A stretch of 64,000 bases of DNA, from the NCBI GenBank assembly GCA_944320405.1, contig CALUHI010000004.1:1-64000 (forward strand), written 5' to 3'. The translations under genes and the position numbers were made by a program. This stretch comes from an uncultured Eggerthellaceae bacterium (lineage in GTDB: Bacteria > Actinomycetota > Coriobacteriia > Coriobacteriales > Eggerthellaceae). The first letter of the stretch is position 1. Every line of letters starts with the position of its first letter. This document shows positions 1 through 7,857 of this stretch, one piece after another. The notes beneath the pieces are model-generated. The model saw only the letters and a program-made list of their open reading frames with translations. It made no database searches and was not told the DNA's origin.

Positions 1-1040
1 CCTACACCAAGCGCTACCTGGGCACGTTCGACAACCACTTCAGCACCATCGGCCTGGTGGGCATGAACGAAGCGTGCCTGAACGCGAAGTGGCTGCGCTG
101 CGACCTCACCGATGGGCGCGCGCAGGAGTTCACGAAGGCCGTGCTCAACCACATGCGCGATCGCCTGAGCGACTACCAGGAGAAATACGGCGACCTGTAC
201 AACTTGGAGGCCACGCCCGCCGAGAGCACCACGTACCGCTTCGCCAAGCATGACAAGGAGCAGTTCCCCGGCATCATCACGGCCAACGAGAACGGCACGC
301 CGTACTACACCAACAGCTCGCATCTGCCGGTGGGCTACACCGAGGACATCTTCAGCGCGCTGGACATCCAGGACGGGCTGCAGACGCTGTACACGTCCGG
401 CACCGTGTTCCACGCGTTCCTCGGCGAGAAGCTGCCTGATTGGAAGGCGGCCGCGACGCTCGTGCGCAAGATCGCCGAGAACTACGAGCTGCCGTACTAC
501 ACGCTGTCGCCGACGTATTCGGTGTGCAAGAACCACGGTTACATCGCTGGCGAGGTGTATGAGTGCCCTCAGTGTCACCAGGAGACCGAGGTGTACTCGC
601 GCATCACCGGCTACTACCGTCCGGTGAAGAACTGGAACGACGGCAAGAGCCAGGAGTTCAAGGACCGCCGCCTGTACGACGTCGCGGCGTCCAAGCTGAC
701 GCATGTGGGTCCGCTGGCGCATCAGCCCAAGGTTGTGGACGTGTCCGCCGGTGCGGCGGTGACCACGCCGGCAAGCAGCACGCTTCCCGCCGGCCGCTAT
801 CTGGTGGCTACGCGCACCTGCCCCAACTGCAAGTTCGCCTGCGCCCAGATGGATGAGGCCGGCATCCCCTACGAGGAGCTGCTCGCCGAGGATAACGTCG
901 AGCTGTGCCAACGCTTCAGCATCATGCAAGCGCCCACGATGCTCGAGGTTGCCCCCGACGGCACCGTCCAGATCATCGCCGGCGCCGCCCCGGTGCTTCA
1001 GCATGTAAACGATCTGCGCGCCGCTGCCGTAACGGCGTAG
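1..1040 (+). CDS. nrdD: Anaerobic (class III) ribonucleoside-triphosphate reductase, C-terminal part, with fused glutaredoxin-like domain
   Basis: This is the 3' end of a gene that begins before the window; the frame is open from base 3 and about 345 residues are visible. NrdD makes deoxyribonucleotides without oxygen using a glycyl radical. The radical site RITGYY is present, with its glycine codon at 609-611. Just before it is the zinc-site pattern CKNHGY followed by CPQC. After the RNR part ends (about base 680) come a linker and a domain of about 80 residues with a CPNC dithiol (819-830) and a cis-proline-like APTM, matching a thioredoxin/glutaredoxin fold. Some class III enzymes are reduced by a separate glutaredoxin or thioredoxin instead of formate, so this domain is probably a built-in reductant (inference). 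The activase nrdG is not in view. Confidence 0.9.
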   Translation, partial: YTKRYLGTFDNHFSTIGLVGMNEACLNAKWLRCDLTDGRAQEFTKAVLNHMRDRLSDYQEKYGDLYNLEATPAESTTYRFAKHDKEQFPGIITANENGTPYYTNSSHLPVGYTEDIFSALDIQDGLQTLYTSGTVFHAFLGEKLPDWKAAATLVRKIAENYELPYYTLSPTYSVCKNHGYIAGEVYECPQCHQETEVYSRITGYYRPVKNWNDGKSQEFKDRRLYDVAASKLTHVGPLAHQPKVVDVSAGAAVTTPASSTLPAGRYLVATRTCPNCKFACAQMDEAGIPYEELLAEDNVELCQRFSIMQAPTMLEVAPDGTVQIIAGAAPVLQHVNDLRAAAVTA

Positions 1041-1115
1041 ATCACTGGCGGCGCGCTACAATAAAGAAGATGCAGCGCCGTATGTCTGCGGCATCTCGAG
1101 GAAAGCGAGGCCATC

Positions 1116-1589
1116 ATGGAGTACAAGCTTGTCGAGTTTCCTGAAACGCGCGTGGTGGGCATGTGCGACCGCATTGAGTCGACCACCGGCGAGTGCAGCC
1201 TGAAGATCCCCAACCTGTGGCGCGCGATGTTGGGCGCTCCGATGGGGCAGGAGCTTACGCCCGAAGGCCGCATCAACGAGATCAAGGGTCGCGCAGCCGA
1301 GCCGTTCGACATCTACGCCATCTACTGCAACTACGACTACAGCGTGTGGGAATACGATGCCATCGTCGGTTGCCCCGCCGAGGGCCCGGTGCCCGAGGGC
1401 ATGGTCGAGTTCACCATTCCCGCTGGCACGTACGCGCGCTTCGATGTGACGCCCGACACGATGAACGCGGCGTGGGACATCATTTACGGTCCCGACTTCC
1501 CGCGCGGCGACGTCGCCGATTTCGAGGCATATCACACCGACGAGGCCGGCAATCGCGTCTGCACCATTTACAGCTCTGTCCGCGCCTAG
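1116..1589 (+). CDS. GyrI-like / AraC effector-binding domain protein
   Basis: This 157-residue protein resembles the GyrI-like small-molecule-binding domain, the effector domain of AraC and MerR regulators that also occurs alone. Supporting features are the start MEYKLVEFPETRVVG, the segment IYAIYCNYD, the FTIPAGTYARFDV strand pair and the terminal CTIYSSV strand. There is no DNA-binding domain. The ATG has a purine-rich ribosome site (GAGGAAAGCGAGG) just upstream, and a TACAAT -10-like sequence lies at 1057-1062 after the RNR gene, so it may have its own promoter. The ligand is unknown. Stand-alone members of this fold are proposed to sequester drugs or hydrolyse small ligands, but nothing here shows which. 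Confidence 0.7.
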   Translation: MEYKLVEFPETRVVGMCDRIESTTGECSLKIPNLWRAMLGAPMGQELTPEGRINEIKGRAAEPFDIYAIYCNYDYSVWEYDAIVGCPAEGPVPEGMVEFTIPAGTYARFDVTPDTMNAAWDIIYGPDFPRGDVADFEAYHTDEAGNRVCTIYSSVRA

Positions 1590-1593
1590 CACA

Positions 1594-1612
1594 TTCGCGC
1601 GCAATGCGCGAA
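1594..1612. terminator. Short hairpin after the GyrI-like gene
   Basis: Perfect 7-bp inverted repeat TTCGCGC / GCGCGAA with a 5-nt loop, a few bases past the stop codon. No U-tract follows, so termination is only a possibility. Confidence 0.35.
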
Positions 1613-1706
1613 GCGACGAGAGCTATCCCGGAATCCTGCCAGCATAAGACGCTCCGTACAAGAGCGTAAGAGCGGCGGACGATGCGGGAGGCTTTCCGGG
1701 CTGGCA

Positions 1707-1766
1707 GATCCCCAACAAACGCGTTTTTCTAGCGTTTCTGCTAGATTTTCGCGAAAGTTGGGGATC
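1707..1766. repeat. Palindromic element A, copy 1
   Basis: An inverted repeat with 10-bp outer arms GATCCCCAAC / GTTGGGGATC, a CGCG on each side and an inner CTAGC / GCTAG hairpin with T-runs between. A second, related palindrome lies about 140 bp downstream, which suggests a dispersed palindromic family and not a single terminator. The stretch 1590-2328 holds no gene I can support. Confidence 0.7.
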
Positions 1767-1907
1767 TTCTATTTGGGAGAGCTTTCACCGCTGAAGTTGA
1801 CAAGCGGCTCACCTGGTGATATTTGAAAGCTTCGAGCGGGCCGCACATTATCGGCGCTTCAACATCGGTCAAATAGCGCTTTTAGCAGCGTTTTTTCGCC
1901 AAAATCT

Positions 1908-1959
1908 CCCAACAAACGCGTTTTTTTAGCAAGAATGCTAGTTTTTCGCGTTTGTTGGG
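1908..1959. repeat. Palindromic element A, copy 2
   Basis: Perfect 13-bp arms CCCAACAAACGCG / CGCGTTTGTTGGG enclose TAGCA / TGCTA. The arm sequence (CCCAACAAACGCG) and the T-run plus TAGC core match copy 1. The sequence between the copies (about 1870-1900) has similar TAGCGCTTTTAGC motifs that may be a decayed relative. Confidence 0.7.
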
Positions 1960-2001
1960 GACGGCGGTGGGTTTTGTCGTTGTTGCCGTCTGCGACCTAT
2001 C

Positions 2002-2137
2002 GCTGCTTCGATCTGCTGCTTGTCGCGACCTGTCGCATACTGCCCGCTGCTGCTTGTCACGACCCGCCACATACTGCCCGCTGCTGCTTGCCACGGCCCG
2101 TCATATACTGCTCACCGTTACTTGCCGCATGTCGCTG
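2002..2137. repeat. 34-bp tandem repeat, about four units
   Basis: Units start at about 2002, 2036, 2070 and 2104. The two central copies (2036-2069 and 2070-2103) are nearly identical and share CATACTGCCCGCTGCTGCTT; the outer two are degenerate. Reading frames across it give low-complexity peptides with no family resemblance, so I treat it as non-coding. Confidence 0.75.
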
Positions 2138-2177
2138 TTGTGCGCCTTCCTCTTGCGCTGCTTGGTTTTGCAAAGAA

Positions 2178-2206
2178 TTGACGTGCGTCTGACTTCTCCT
2201 TAATCC
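2178..2206 (+). promoter_or_regulatory. Possible promoter of the pst genes
   Basis: TTGACG (2178-2183) is followed after 17 bp by TAATCC (2201-2206), a fair -35 with a weak -10. It lies about 120 bp before pstB. No convincing Pho box was found by eye. Confidence 0.3.
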
Positions 2207-2328
2207 GAACCTCATACAGTTCTGTACCGGCAAAGCGCCGGATGGGTCGCTGCGCGCCAACGCCGGGTTGCCGGCAACGCGTAGGCCTCAAGCGCCGCGC
2301 CGCGGAACTGAAGCGAAAGGACGAACGA

Positions 2329-3153
2329 ATGGTAGAAGCCAGCCTCCAAGGCATCGTGGGGAACGTGGCGTACGATGGCGCTCACGACGCCGCCCCGGCT
2401 TCCATCAAGATGACCGTGAAGGATCTCGACCTGTACTACGGCGATTTCCACGCGCTTCACGGCATCAACATGGACATCCCCGAAAACCAGATCACGGCGT
2501 TCATCGGACCGTCGGGCTGCGGCAAATCCACGCTGCTGCGCACGCTGAACCGCATGAACGACATGGTGAGCGGCTGCCGCATCGAAGGCTCCGTCACGCT
2601 CGATGGCGACGAGATCTACGGCAAGGAAATGGACGTCAACCTGCTGCGTAAGCGCATCGGCATGGTGTTCCAGAAGGCGAATCCCTTCCCGATGAGCGTG
2701 TACGACAACGTGGCGTTCGGACCGCGCACGCATGGCACGAAGGGCAAGGCCGAGCTCGATGAAATCGTTGAAACGGCCCTGCGCAAGGCGGCCATCTTCG
2801 ATGAGGTGAAGGACCGTCTGAAAGACAGTGCGCTTGCGCTTTCCGGCGGCCAGCAGCAGCGCCTGTGCATCGCTCGCGCGCTTGCAGTCGAGCCCGACGT
2901 TCTGTTGATGGACGAAGCAACCAGCGCGCTCGACCCGCTGTCCACCAGCCGCATCGAAGAGCTGGCGGTGGAGCTGAAGAAGGACTACACCGTGGTCATG
3001 GTCACGCACAACATGCAGCAGGCTGCGCGTGTGTCCGACAAATGCGCCTACTTCCTGCTGGGCGATCTGGTGGAGTTTGACGACACCGAGAAGCTGTTCA
3101 GCAACCCCTCTGACAAACGCACTGAAGACTACATCACGGGAAGGTTTGGGTGA
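2329..3153 (+). CDS. pstB: Phosphate ABC transporter ATP-binding protein
   Basis: PstB is the cytoplasmic ATPase of the high-affinity phosphate importer. In this 274-residue protein the Walker A motif is GPSGCGKS, the signature is LSGGQQQR, the Walker B is [13 protein letters not shown], and the H-loop is VTHNM. The C-terminus FNNP-like [19 protein letters not shown] is typical of PstB. I choose the ATG at 2329, preceded by GCGAAAGGA, over the longer reading frame from 2242, whose extra arginine-rich N-terminus is not family-like. phoU starts 4 bases after the stop. PstB sits first in the cluster and not after pstA as in most bacteria. Confidence 0.97.
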   Translation: MVEASLQGIVGNVAYDGAHDAAPASIKMTVKDLDLYYGDFHALHGINMDIPENQITAFIGPSGCGKSTLLRTLNRMNDMVSGCRIEGSVTLDGDEIYGKEMDVNLLRKRIGMVFQKANPFPMSVYDNVAFGPRTHGTKGKAELDEIVETALRKAAIFDEVKDRLKDSALALSGGQQQRLCIARALAVEPDVLLMDEATSALDPLSTSRIEELAVELKKDYTVVMVTHNMQQAARVSDKCAYFLLGDLVEFDDTEKLFSNPSDKRTEDYITGRFG

Positions 3154-3157
3154 TTCC

Positions 3158-3820
3158 ATGCCTCGTGCAAGGTTCGATTCGCAGCTTGAGTTGCTCAACG
3201 AGCAGCTCAAGGACATGGCCACGGCGACCGAGTCGGCGCTGATGGCTGCTGTGGAGGTGCTCTCCACGCGCGATGTCGCCAAAGCGCGCGAGATCATCGC
3301 CAACGACGATGAGATCGACAACTTCGAGCGTGACATCGAAAGCCTGTGCCTGAAGCTTCTGCTGATGCAGCAGCCCGTGGTGGCAGGCGACCTGCGCCGC
3401 GTGGGTGCCGCCCTCAAGATGGTTGGTGACCTTGAGCGTATCGGTGATCAGGCAACCGACATTGCCGACGTTGTCCTGACGCTTGACGGCGAGTTCACCC
3501 CCGAGCTGAAGGCTCATCTTGCCGCAATGGCCGGTCGCGCAAGCTCGATGGTGCACGAAGCTGTGGCGGCCTATGTGCATCGCGATGGCGATCGCGCCCA
3601 TGCCGTTATCGGTGAGGACGAGGGCGTCAACGAGATGTTCGAGCGCGTGAAGCAAGACGTCGTTTCGGGCATCAAGGACGAGACCAACCCCGCCGCCAAC
3701 CTCGCGGAGGCGCTGATGGCGGCCAAGTATCTGGAGCGCGTGGGTGATCACGCCCAGAACATCGCCGAGTGGGTGGAGTACTCCGTCACCGGTCTGTACA
3801 AGGGCGCCCCGCTGAACTAG
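3158..3820 (+). CDS. phoU: Phosphate signalling protein PhoU
   Basis: This 220-residue all-helical protein carries the two PhoU repeats. Each has the metal-binding signature: ERIGDQATDIAD in the first half and ERVGDHAQNIAE in the second. PhoU damps phosphate uptake and signals phosphate sufficiency to a sensor kinase, which is not in this window. The ATG at 3158 gives the usual family length; the frame stays open upstream inside pstB but that part is a shadow. It is surely co-transcribed with pstB. Confidence 0.95.
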   Translation: MPRARFDSQLELLNEQLKDMATATESALMAAVEVLSTRDVAKAREIIANDDEIDNFERDIESLCLKLLLMQQPVVAGDLRRVGAALKMVGDLERIGDQATDIADVVLTLDGEFTPELKAHLAAMAGRASSMVHEAVAAYVHRDGDRAHAVIGEDEGVNEMFERVKQDVVSGIKDETNPAANLAEALMAAKYLERVGDHAQNIAEWVEYSVTGLYKGAPLN

Positions 3821-3833
3821 CGCGTGCCCGCCT

Positions 3834-3850
3834 GGGTTCAGCCTGAACCC
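3834..3850. promoter_or_regulatory. Palindrome between phoU and pstS
   Basis: GGGTTCAG and CTGAACCC, 8-bp arms separated by one base, just after phoU. It could be an operator or part of a hairpin; no U-tract follows. The 160-bp gap before pstS leaves room for a separate pstS promoter. Confidence 0.4.
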
Positions 3851-3979
3851 CAGAGCTGGCTTAACAGAGATTTTGCAAGTCTCTTATCGATCCCTGATGC
3901 CAGCTTCCTACCATTGGCAAACGCGCGGGAAAACACCCGCGTCGAGTGAACGAGAGTTCTGAGGAAAGGAACAACGATC

Positions 3980-4924
3980 ATGCAGATCACGCAGAATTCC
4001 ATGAGCCGTCGTCGCTTCCTGACGGTCGCTGGTGGCACCGCCGCTCTGGCCGCAGGCATGGGCCTTGTCGGCTGCTCCGGCAACAGCAACACCACCGAGG
4101 GTGGCGAAGAGGGCGGCGAGGAAGCCGCTGCTGAGGTGTCCGGCTCCATCACCGCTGTGGGCTCCACTGCTCTGCAGCCGCTCGTTGAGGCTGCTGCTGA
4201 GCAGTTCATGGAGGAGAACTCCGGCGTCCAGATCACCATCCAGGGTGGCGGCTCCGGTCAGGGCATCACCCAGATCGTCCAGGGCGCTGTCCAGATTGGC
4301 AACTCCGACGTGTTCGCCGAGGAGAAGGTGGACGATCCCGCCGACGCCGAGAAGATCAAGGACAACCGCGTGTGCGTGGTGGGCATGGGCCCGATCGTGA
4401 ACCCCGAGGTCACCGTCGACGACATCGCCATTGCCGACCTCGCCAAGATCTTCACTGGCGAGATCACCAACTGGAGCCAGGTTGGCGGCGCCGACCAGGA
4501 GATCGTCGTCATCAACCGTCAGGCCGGCTCTGGCACCCGCGCGGTGTTCGAGGCCGCTGTTCTGGGCGACCAGGAATCCGCCACCTTCCAGGAGCAGGAT
4601 TCTTCGGGCACCGTTGCCAAGATGGTCTCCGAGACCCCGGGTGCCATCTCCTACCTGGCGTTCTCCTACTTCGACGATCAGACGAAGGCTCTGTCAGTGG
4701 ACGGCGTTGCGCCTGAGACCGCCAATGTCGAGGACAACTCTTGGACCATCTGGGCTTACGAGCACATGTACACCGCTCTCGAGCCCGACGCGGCTACCCA
4801 GGCCTTCATCGACTACATGATGAGCGATGAGGTTCAGGGCTCGCTGGTCGAGGAGAACGGCTACATCCCCGTGTCCGGCATGAAGGTGGAGAAGGACGCC
4901 GAGGGTAACGTCACCGAACTCTAA
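3980..4924 (+). CDS. pstS: Phosphate ABC transporter substrate-binding lipoprotein
   Basis: PstS is the extracytoplasmic phosphate-binding component. The 314-residue product starts with a twin-arginine signal (SRRRFLTVAG), a hydrophobic stretch and a lipobox LVGC, so it is predicted to be exported folded by Tat and lipid-anchored. The mature part shows PstS-family features: GSTALQPL near the N-terminus, GGGSGQGI, IGNSDVF and RQAGSGTRAVFE. The GAGGAAAGGA ribosome site sits 9 bases before the ATG. A strong hairpin follows the gene, which would allow pstS mRNA to outnumber the permease mRNA. Confidence 0.95.
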   Translation: MQITQNSMSRRRFLTVAGGTAALAAGMGLVGCSGNSNTTEGGEEGGEEAAAEVSGSITAVGSTALQPLVEAAAEQFMEENSGVQITIQGGGSGQGITQIVQGAVQIGNSDVFAEEKVDDPADAEKIKDNRVCVVGMGPIVNPEVTVDDIAIADLAKIFTGEITNWSQVGGADQEIVVINRQAGSGTRAVFEAAVLGDQESATFQEQDSSGTVAKMVSETPGAISYLAFSYFDDQTKALSVDGVAPETANVEDNSWTIWAYEHMYTALEPDAATQAFIDYMMSDEVQGSLVEENGYIPVSGMKVEKDAEGNVTEL

Positions 4925-4938
4925 GTTCCCCTTCCCTC

Positions 4939-4971
4939 GCAGGCCCCCCGGGGCGATCTCGGGGGGCCTGC
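4939..4971 (+). terminator. Strong hairpin between pstS and pstC
   Basis: 12-bp perfect stem GCAGGCCCCCCG / CGGGGGGCCTGC with a 9-nt loop, not followed by a U-run. It is likely an mRNA 3'-end stabiliser or partial terminator that raises pstS over pstC-pstA. Confidence 0.7.
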
Positions 4972-5073
4972 CCATGTAATGAAACAACGGCTTTGGCCGT
5001 AAACGCTCGCGCCTTCCGTGCGCGAGCTTGCAAAACCCTCCGCTAGAAGCGGTTCGGAGAGGAAGGTTCATCC

Positions 5074-6018
5074 GTGTCAACCGCACAGGACATCCCTGCA
5101 CAGGGTGGTCGGCGCAAGCTCAGCAAAAAGGGCCGCATCGACCTTGCCGGCAAGTCCGTGTCGGCGGCCTGCATCGCCATCGTGGTGCTGCTGGTCATAA
5201 CCCTTATCTTCATGGTCGCCCAACACGGCCTGGCGACGTTTTTCGTGAATGGCATCAGCCCCATCGCGTTTCTGACGGGAACCGAGTGGAACCCGCATGT
5301 CGACGACGCGAACGGGATGCCCACGGTGGGCGCGCTGCCCATGATCGTGGGTTCGTTCGCGGTCACGCTGCTGTCGACCGTTATCGCGATCCCCTTCGCC
5401 ATTGGCTCCGCCATCTTCGTGGTGGAGATTGCCCCCAAGTTCGGACGCACGGTGTTTCAGCCGGTCGTCGAGCTTCTGGTGGGCATTCCCTCCGTTGTGT
5501 ACGGCCTTTTGGGCCTGACCATCATCGTCAGCTGGATGCGCGACATGACGGGCACCACGGGCTACGGCATTATGTCGTCGTCCATCGTGCTGGCACTGAT
5601 GATCCTTCCCACTATCACCTCGCTTTCCATTGACGCGCTCACCTCGGTGCCGCGCTCGTATCGCGAGGGCTCCTACGGCGTGGGCGCTTCGCGGTGGCAG
5701 ACGGTCTGGCACGTTGTGCTGCGTGCCGCCATGCCTTCGCTGTGCACCGCGGTGGTTCTGGGCATGACCCGCGCCTTCGGCGAAGCACTTGCCGTTCAGA
5801 TGGTTGTGGGCAATGCCGCCCAGATGCCTGACGGTCTGTTCACCCCGGCAGCCACGCTCACCTCGGTTCTGACCATGGGCATCGGCAACGAAATGACCGG
5901 CACTGTGTACGCCAACGTGCTGTGGTCGCTTGCCCTGCTGCTGCTGATCATGTCGCTGGTGTTCATCGCCATCATCCACTTCATCGAGCGCAAGGGAGGG
6001 TTGAAGAAGAATGGCTAA
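5074..6018 (+). CDS. pstC: Phosphate ABC transporter permease PstC
   Basis: Membrane permease subunit, 314 residues with about six transmembrane helices. The first, near residues 30-50, follows a basic N-terminus (GGRRKLSKKGR). The binding-protein-dependent permease loop is seen at REGSYGVGASRWQTVW, and the PstC-type motif ELLVGIPSVVYGLLGL is clear. The start is GTG at 5074 behind a GGAGAGGAAGG ribosome site. The gene overlaps pstA by 8 bases, implying translational coupling. Confidence 0.95.
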   Translation: MSTAQDIPAQGGRRKLSKKGRIDLAGKSVSAACIAIVVLLVITLIFMVAQHGLATFFVNGISPIAFLTGTEWNPHVDDANGMPTVGALPMIVGSFAVTLLSTVIAIPFAIGSAIFVVEIAPKFGRTVFQPVVELLVGIPSVVYGLLGLTIIVSWMRDMTGTTGYGIMSSSIVLALMILPTITSLSIDALTSVPRSYREGSYGVGASRWQTVWHVVLRAAMPSLCTAVVLGMTRAFGEALAVQMVVGNAAQMPDGLFTPAATLTSVLTMGIGNEMTGTVYANVLWSLALLLLIMSLVFIAIIHFIERKGGLKKNG

Positions 6019-6925
6019 AGACGAAAAGGCATACGCCAAGCGCATCGCGACGCAAAACAACGCCGCGACCGGCGTGCTCACCCTCATCGTAGCGTTCATC
6101 TGCGTCGTCCTGGTTGCCATCATCGCCTACATCCTGTTCAACGGGTTCGGCAAGCTGGTCGACATCAACTTCCTGACAGGCGACCCCGAGCAGTTCAAGG
6201 CAGGGGGCGGCATCGGCCCCGAGCTGTTCAACTCGTTCTACCTGCTTATCCTGACGCTGGTCATCTCGGTGCCTATTTCGTTGGGTGCGGCGATCTATCT
6301 GTCGGAGTATGCGCCGCAGAACAAGATCACCTCGGCGGTGAAAACGGTTATCGAGGCGCTGTCCTCGCTGCCCTCCATTGTCGTGGGCCTGTTCGGCTTC
6401 CTGTTCTTCGTGCTGCAGATGGGGTGGGGCTTTTCCATCATCTCGGGCGCGCTGGCGCTTACGATGTTCAACCTGCCCATTTTGGTGCGCGTCATCCAGC
6501 AGGCGCTCGAGGCGATCCCCGACGATCAGCGCGAAGGCGGCCTGGCGCTCGGTGCCAGCCGTTGGGAAACCACCATCCACGTGCTGATGCCCGCCGCCCT
6601 GCCCGCCATCATCACCGGCGTCATCCTTTCGGCCGGACGCGTGTTCGGCGAAGCTGCGGCGCTCATCTACACGGCGGGCCAGTCCGCTCCCTCCCTGGAC
6701 TTCACGAACTTCGATCTGTCCAGCCCGTCGTGCCCGTGGAACATCTTCCGTCCCGCCGAGACGCTGGCTGTGCATATCTGGAAGATCAACTCCGAAGGCG
6801 TCGTGCCCGACCTCGACATGGTCTCCAACGGCACCGCCGCCGTTCTGATGGTGTGCATCCTCCTGTTCAACCTGCTGGCCCGCTTCTTCGGCAGAATGGC
6901 CTCAAAGAGGGTCAGCCCGGAGTAG
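6011..6925 (+). CDS. pstA: Phosphate ABC transporter permease PstA
   Basis: Second permease subunit, 304 residues, with about six transmembrane helices. The family motifs SLPSIVVGLFGFLFF and the EAA-type loop REGGLALGASRWETTI mark the coupling interface with PstB. The ATG lies inside the end of pstC. A proper U-tract terminator follows, closing the pst cluster. Confidence 0.95.
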   Translation: MAKDEKAYAKRIATQNNAATGVLTLIVAFICVVLVAIIAYILFNGFGKLVDINFLTGDPEQFKAGGGIGPELFNSFYLLILTLVISVPISLGAAIYLSEYAPQNKITSAVKTVIEALSSLPSIVVGLFGFLFFVLQMGWGFSIISGALALTMFNLPILVRVIQQALEAIPDDQREGGLALGASRWETTIHVLMPAALPAIITGVILSAGRVFGEAAALIYTAGQSAPSLDFTNFDLSSPSCPWNIFRPAETLAVHIWKINSEGVVPDLDMVSNGTAAVLMVCILLFNLLARFFGRMASKRVSPE

Positions 6926-6956
6926 GAGCCGGTTCTGCCCGGAAAGCTTGCTTGTG

Positions 6957-6987
6957 AGAAGGCCCGCTTCGGCGGGCTTTCTTTTTT
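6957..6987 (+). terminator. Rho-independent terminator after pstA
   Basis: GCCCGC-TTCG-GCGGGC hairpin, extended by AGAAG/CTTTCT pairing, followed by a run of T. Confidence 0.9.
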
Positions 6988-7093
6988 GGGGAAGGTGCGC
7001 TAATCTGATTGTTCGTGCAAGGGTAGCTAATATTGCCTGAACAGGTAATTAATATTATTCGCGCAGGTGAGAAAACAAGCCAGTTATGCCGGT

Positions 7094-7705
7094 TTAGCGC
7101 ACCTCTGTCTCCTGGCGCACGCCCCCATGCTCGCGGTAAAGCGCGCGGCGGAGAATGGCGGTGAGAGCTGCGCATTCGTGGTCGCCGTCTTTGAGAGATT
7201 GGAGCATGTTCGCCCAGATGAAGTGTGCGAGCGCTTCCGCTCCGATCTCGTCGATGGCGCGCGGGTCGATGGAAGGGTCGTTGGCAATGGCGACCTGGAA
7301 GCCCTGTTCGATGTGGCGGAAGCATTCCTTTTCGGCGGCGCGTCCGCGTTGGAGCGTCCGTGCGTCCAGCGACGACACCTCCGCCAGCCAGTCCGACCGA
7401 AACTGCGCGAGCGCGCCTTCAAGCCCCGACGCTACTTGCTTGCAGAACGCAACGAGGTTCTGCCCGGGGCGATACTGAAAGCAGGCGCGCCCTTCCGCGC
7501 CACGCGCCGTCTGCTCCCAGAAGCGCGCGATCACCTCGGTGACCAAAGAGGCTTTGTCGGGGAAATGGTTGTAGATGCTGCCGACCGCCACTCCGCATTC
7601 CGCAGCGATCCCCCGAACGCTCAAAGAGGCAATGCCCTCGCGTTTTGCCTGATGGTACGCTGCATCAAGAATGGTGTCCCTGTTGATGGATGCTTTGCTT
7701 GCCAT
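7094..7705 (-). CDS. TetR family transcriptional regulator
   Basis: This 203-residue protein has the TetR helix-turn-helix at its N-terminus: DTILDAAYHQAKREG, then GIAAECGVAVGSIYNHFPDK. The C-terminal ligand domain is family-variable. I prefer the start MASKASINRD, which has AGAGAGG upstream, over a longer frame with 12 extra residues. It diverges from a small membrane-protein gene, and the intervening region carries two copies of TGAACnnnGTTCA near that gene and spaced half-sites near its own start, so it probably represses both genes. The inducer is unknown. Confidence 0.88.
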   Translation of the reverse strand: MASKASINRDTILDAAYHQAKREGIASLSVRGIAAECGVAVGSIYNHFPDKASLVTEVIARFWEQTARGAEGRACFQYRPGQNLVAFCKQVASGLEGALAQFRSDWLAEVSSLDARTLQRGRAAEKECFRHIEQGFQVAIANDPSIDPRAIDEIGAEALAHFIWANMLQSLKDGDHECAALTAILRRALYREHGGVRQETEVR

Positions 7706-7807
7706 GATGGGCCTCTCTGAACAATCGCGTGGAGTGTTCATGCGATTTGTCGGCGAAAGCGCTTTCCTCGCTATTTCGCTTGTTGCGGAAAGCCGTCTTT
7801 CCTAGCA

Positions 7808-7835
7808 TGAACAGCGTTCAAATGAACATCGTTCA
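7808..7835. promoter_or_regulatory. Paired palindromic operators TGAACnnnGTTCA
   Basis: Two 13-bp palindromes, TGAACAGCGTTCA (7808-7820) and TGAACATCGTTCA (7823-7835), lie 15 bp apart centre to centre, just before the membrane-protein start. Half-sites TGAAC (7718) and GTTCA (7736) lie next to the regulator gene. This is a typical layout for a TetR-type autoregulated divergent pair. Confidence 0.7.
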
Positions 7836-7857
7836 CATGATAGGAAGGGAGGGCGCT

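Noticed and set aside
1935-2203. Two overlapping plus-strand frames of about 85 residues across the tandem repeat
   Set aside because: They are repeats read as low-complexity Cys/Leu/Arg peptide with no ribosome site, and frames on both strands are open there because of the repeat composition.
5077-6123. 348-residue minus-strand frame rich in histidine and arginine
   Set aside because: Mirror frame of pstC; composition is typical of antisense frames in high-GC DNA.
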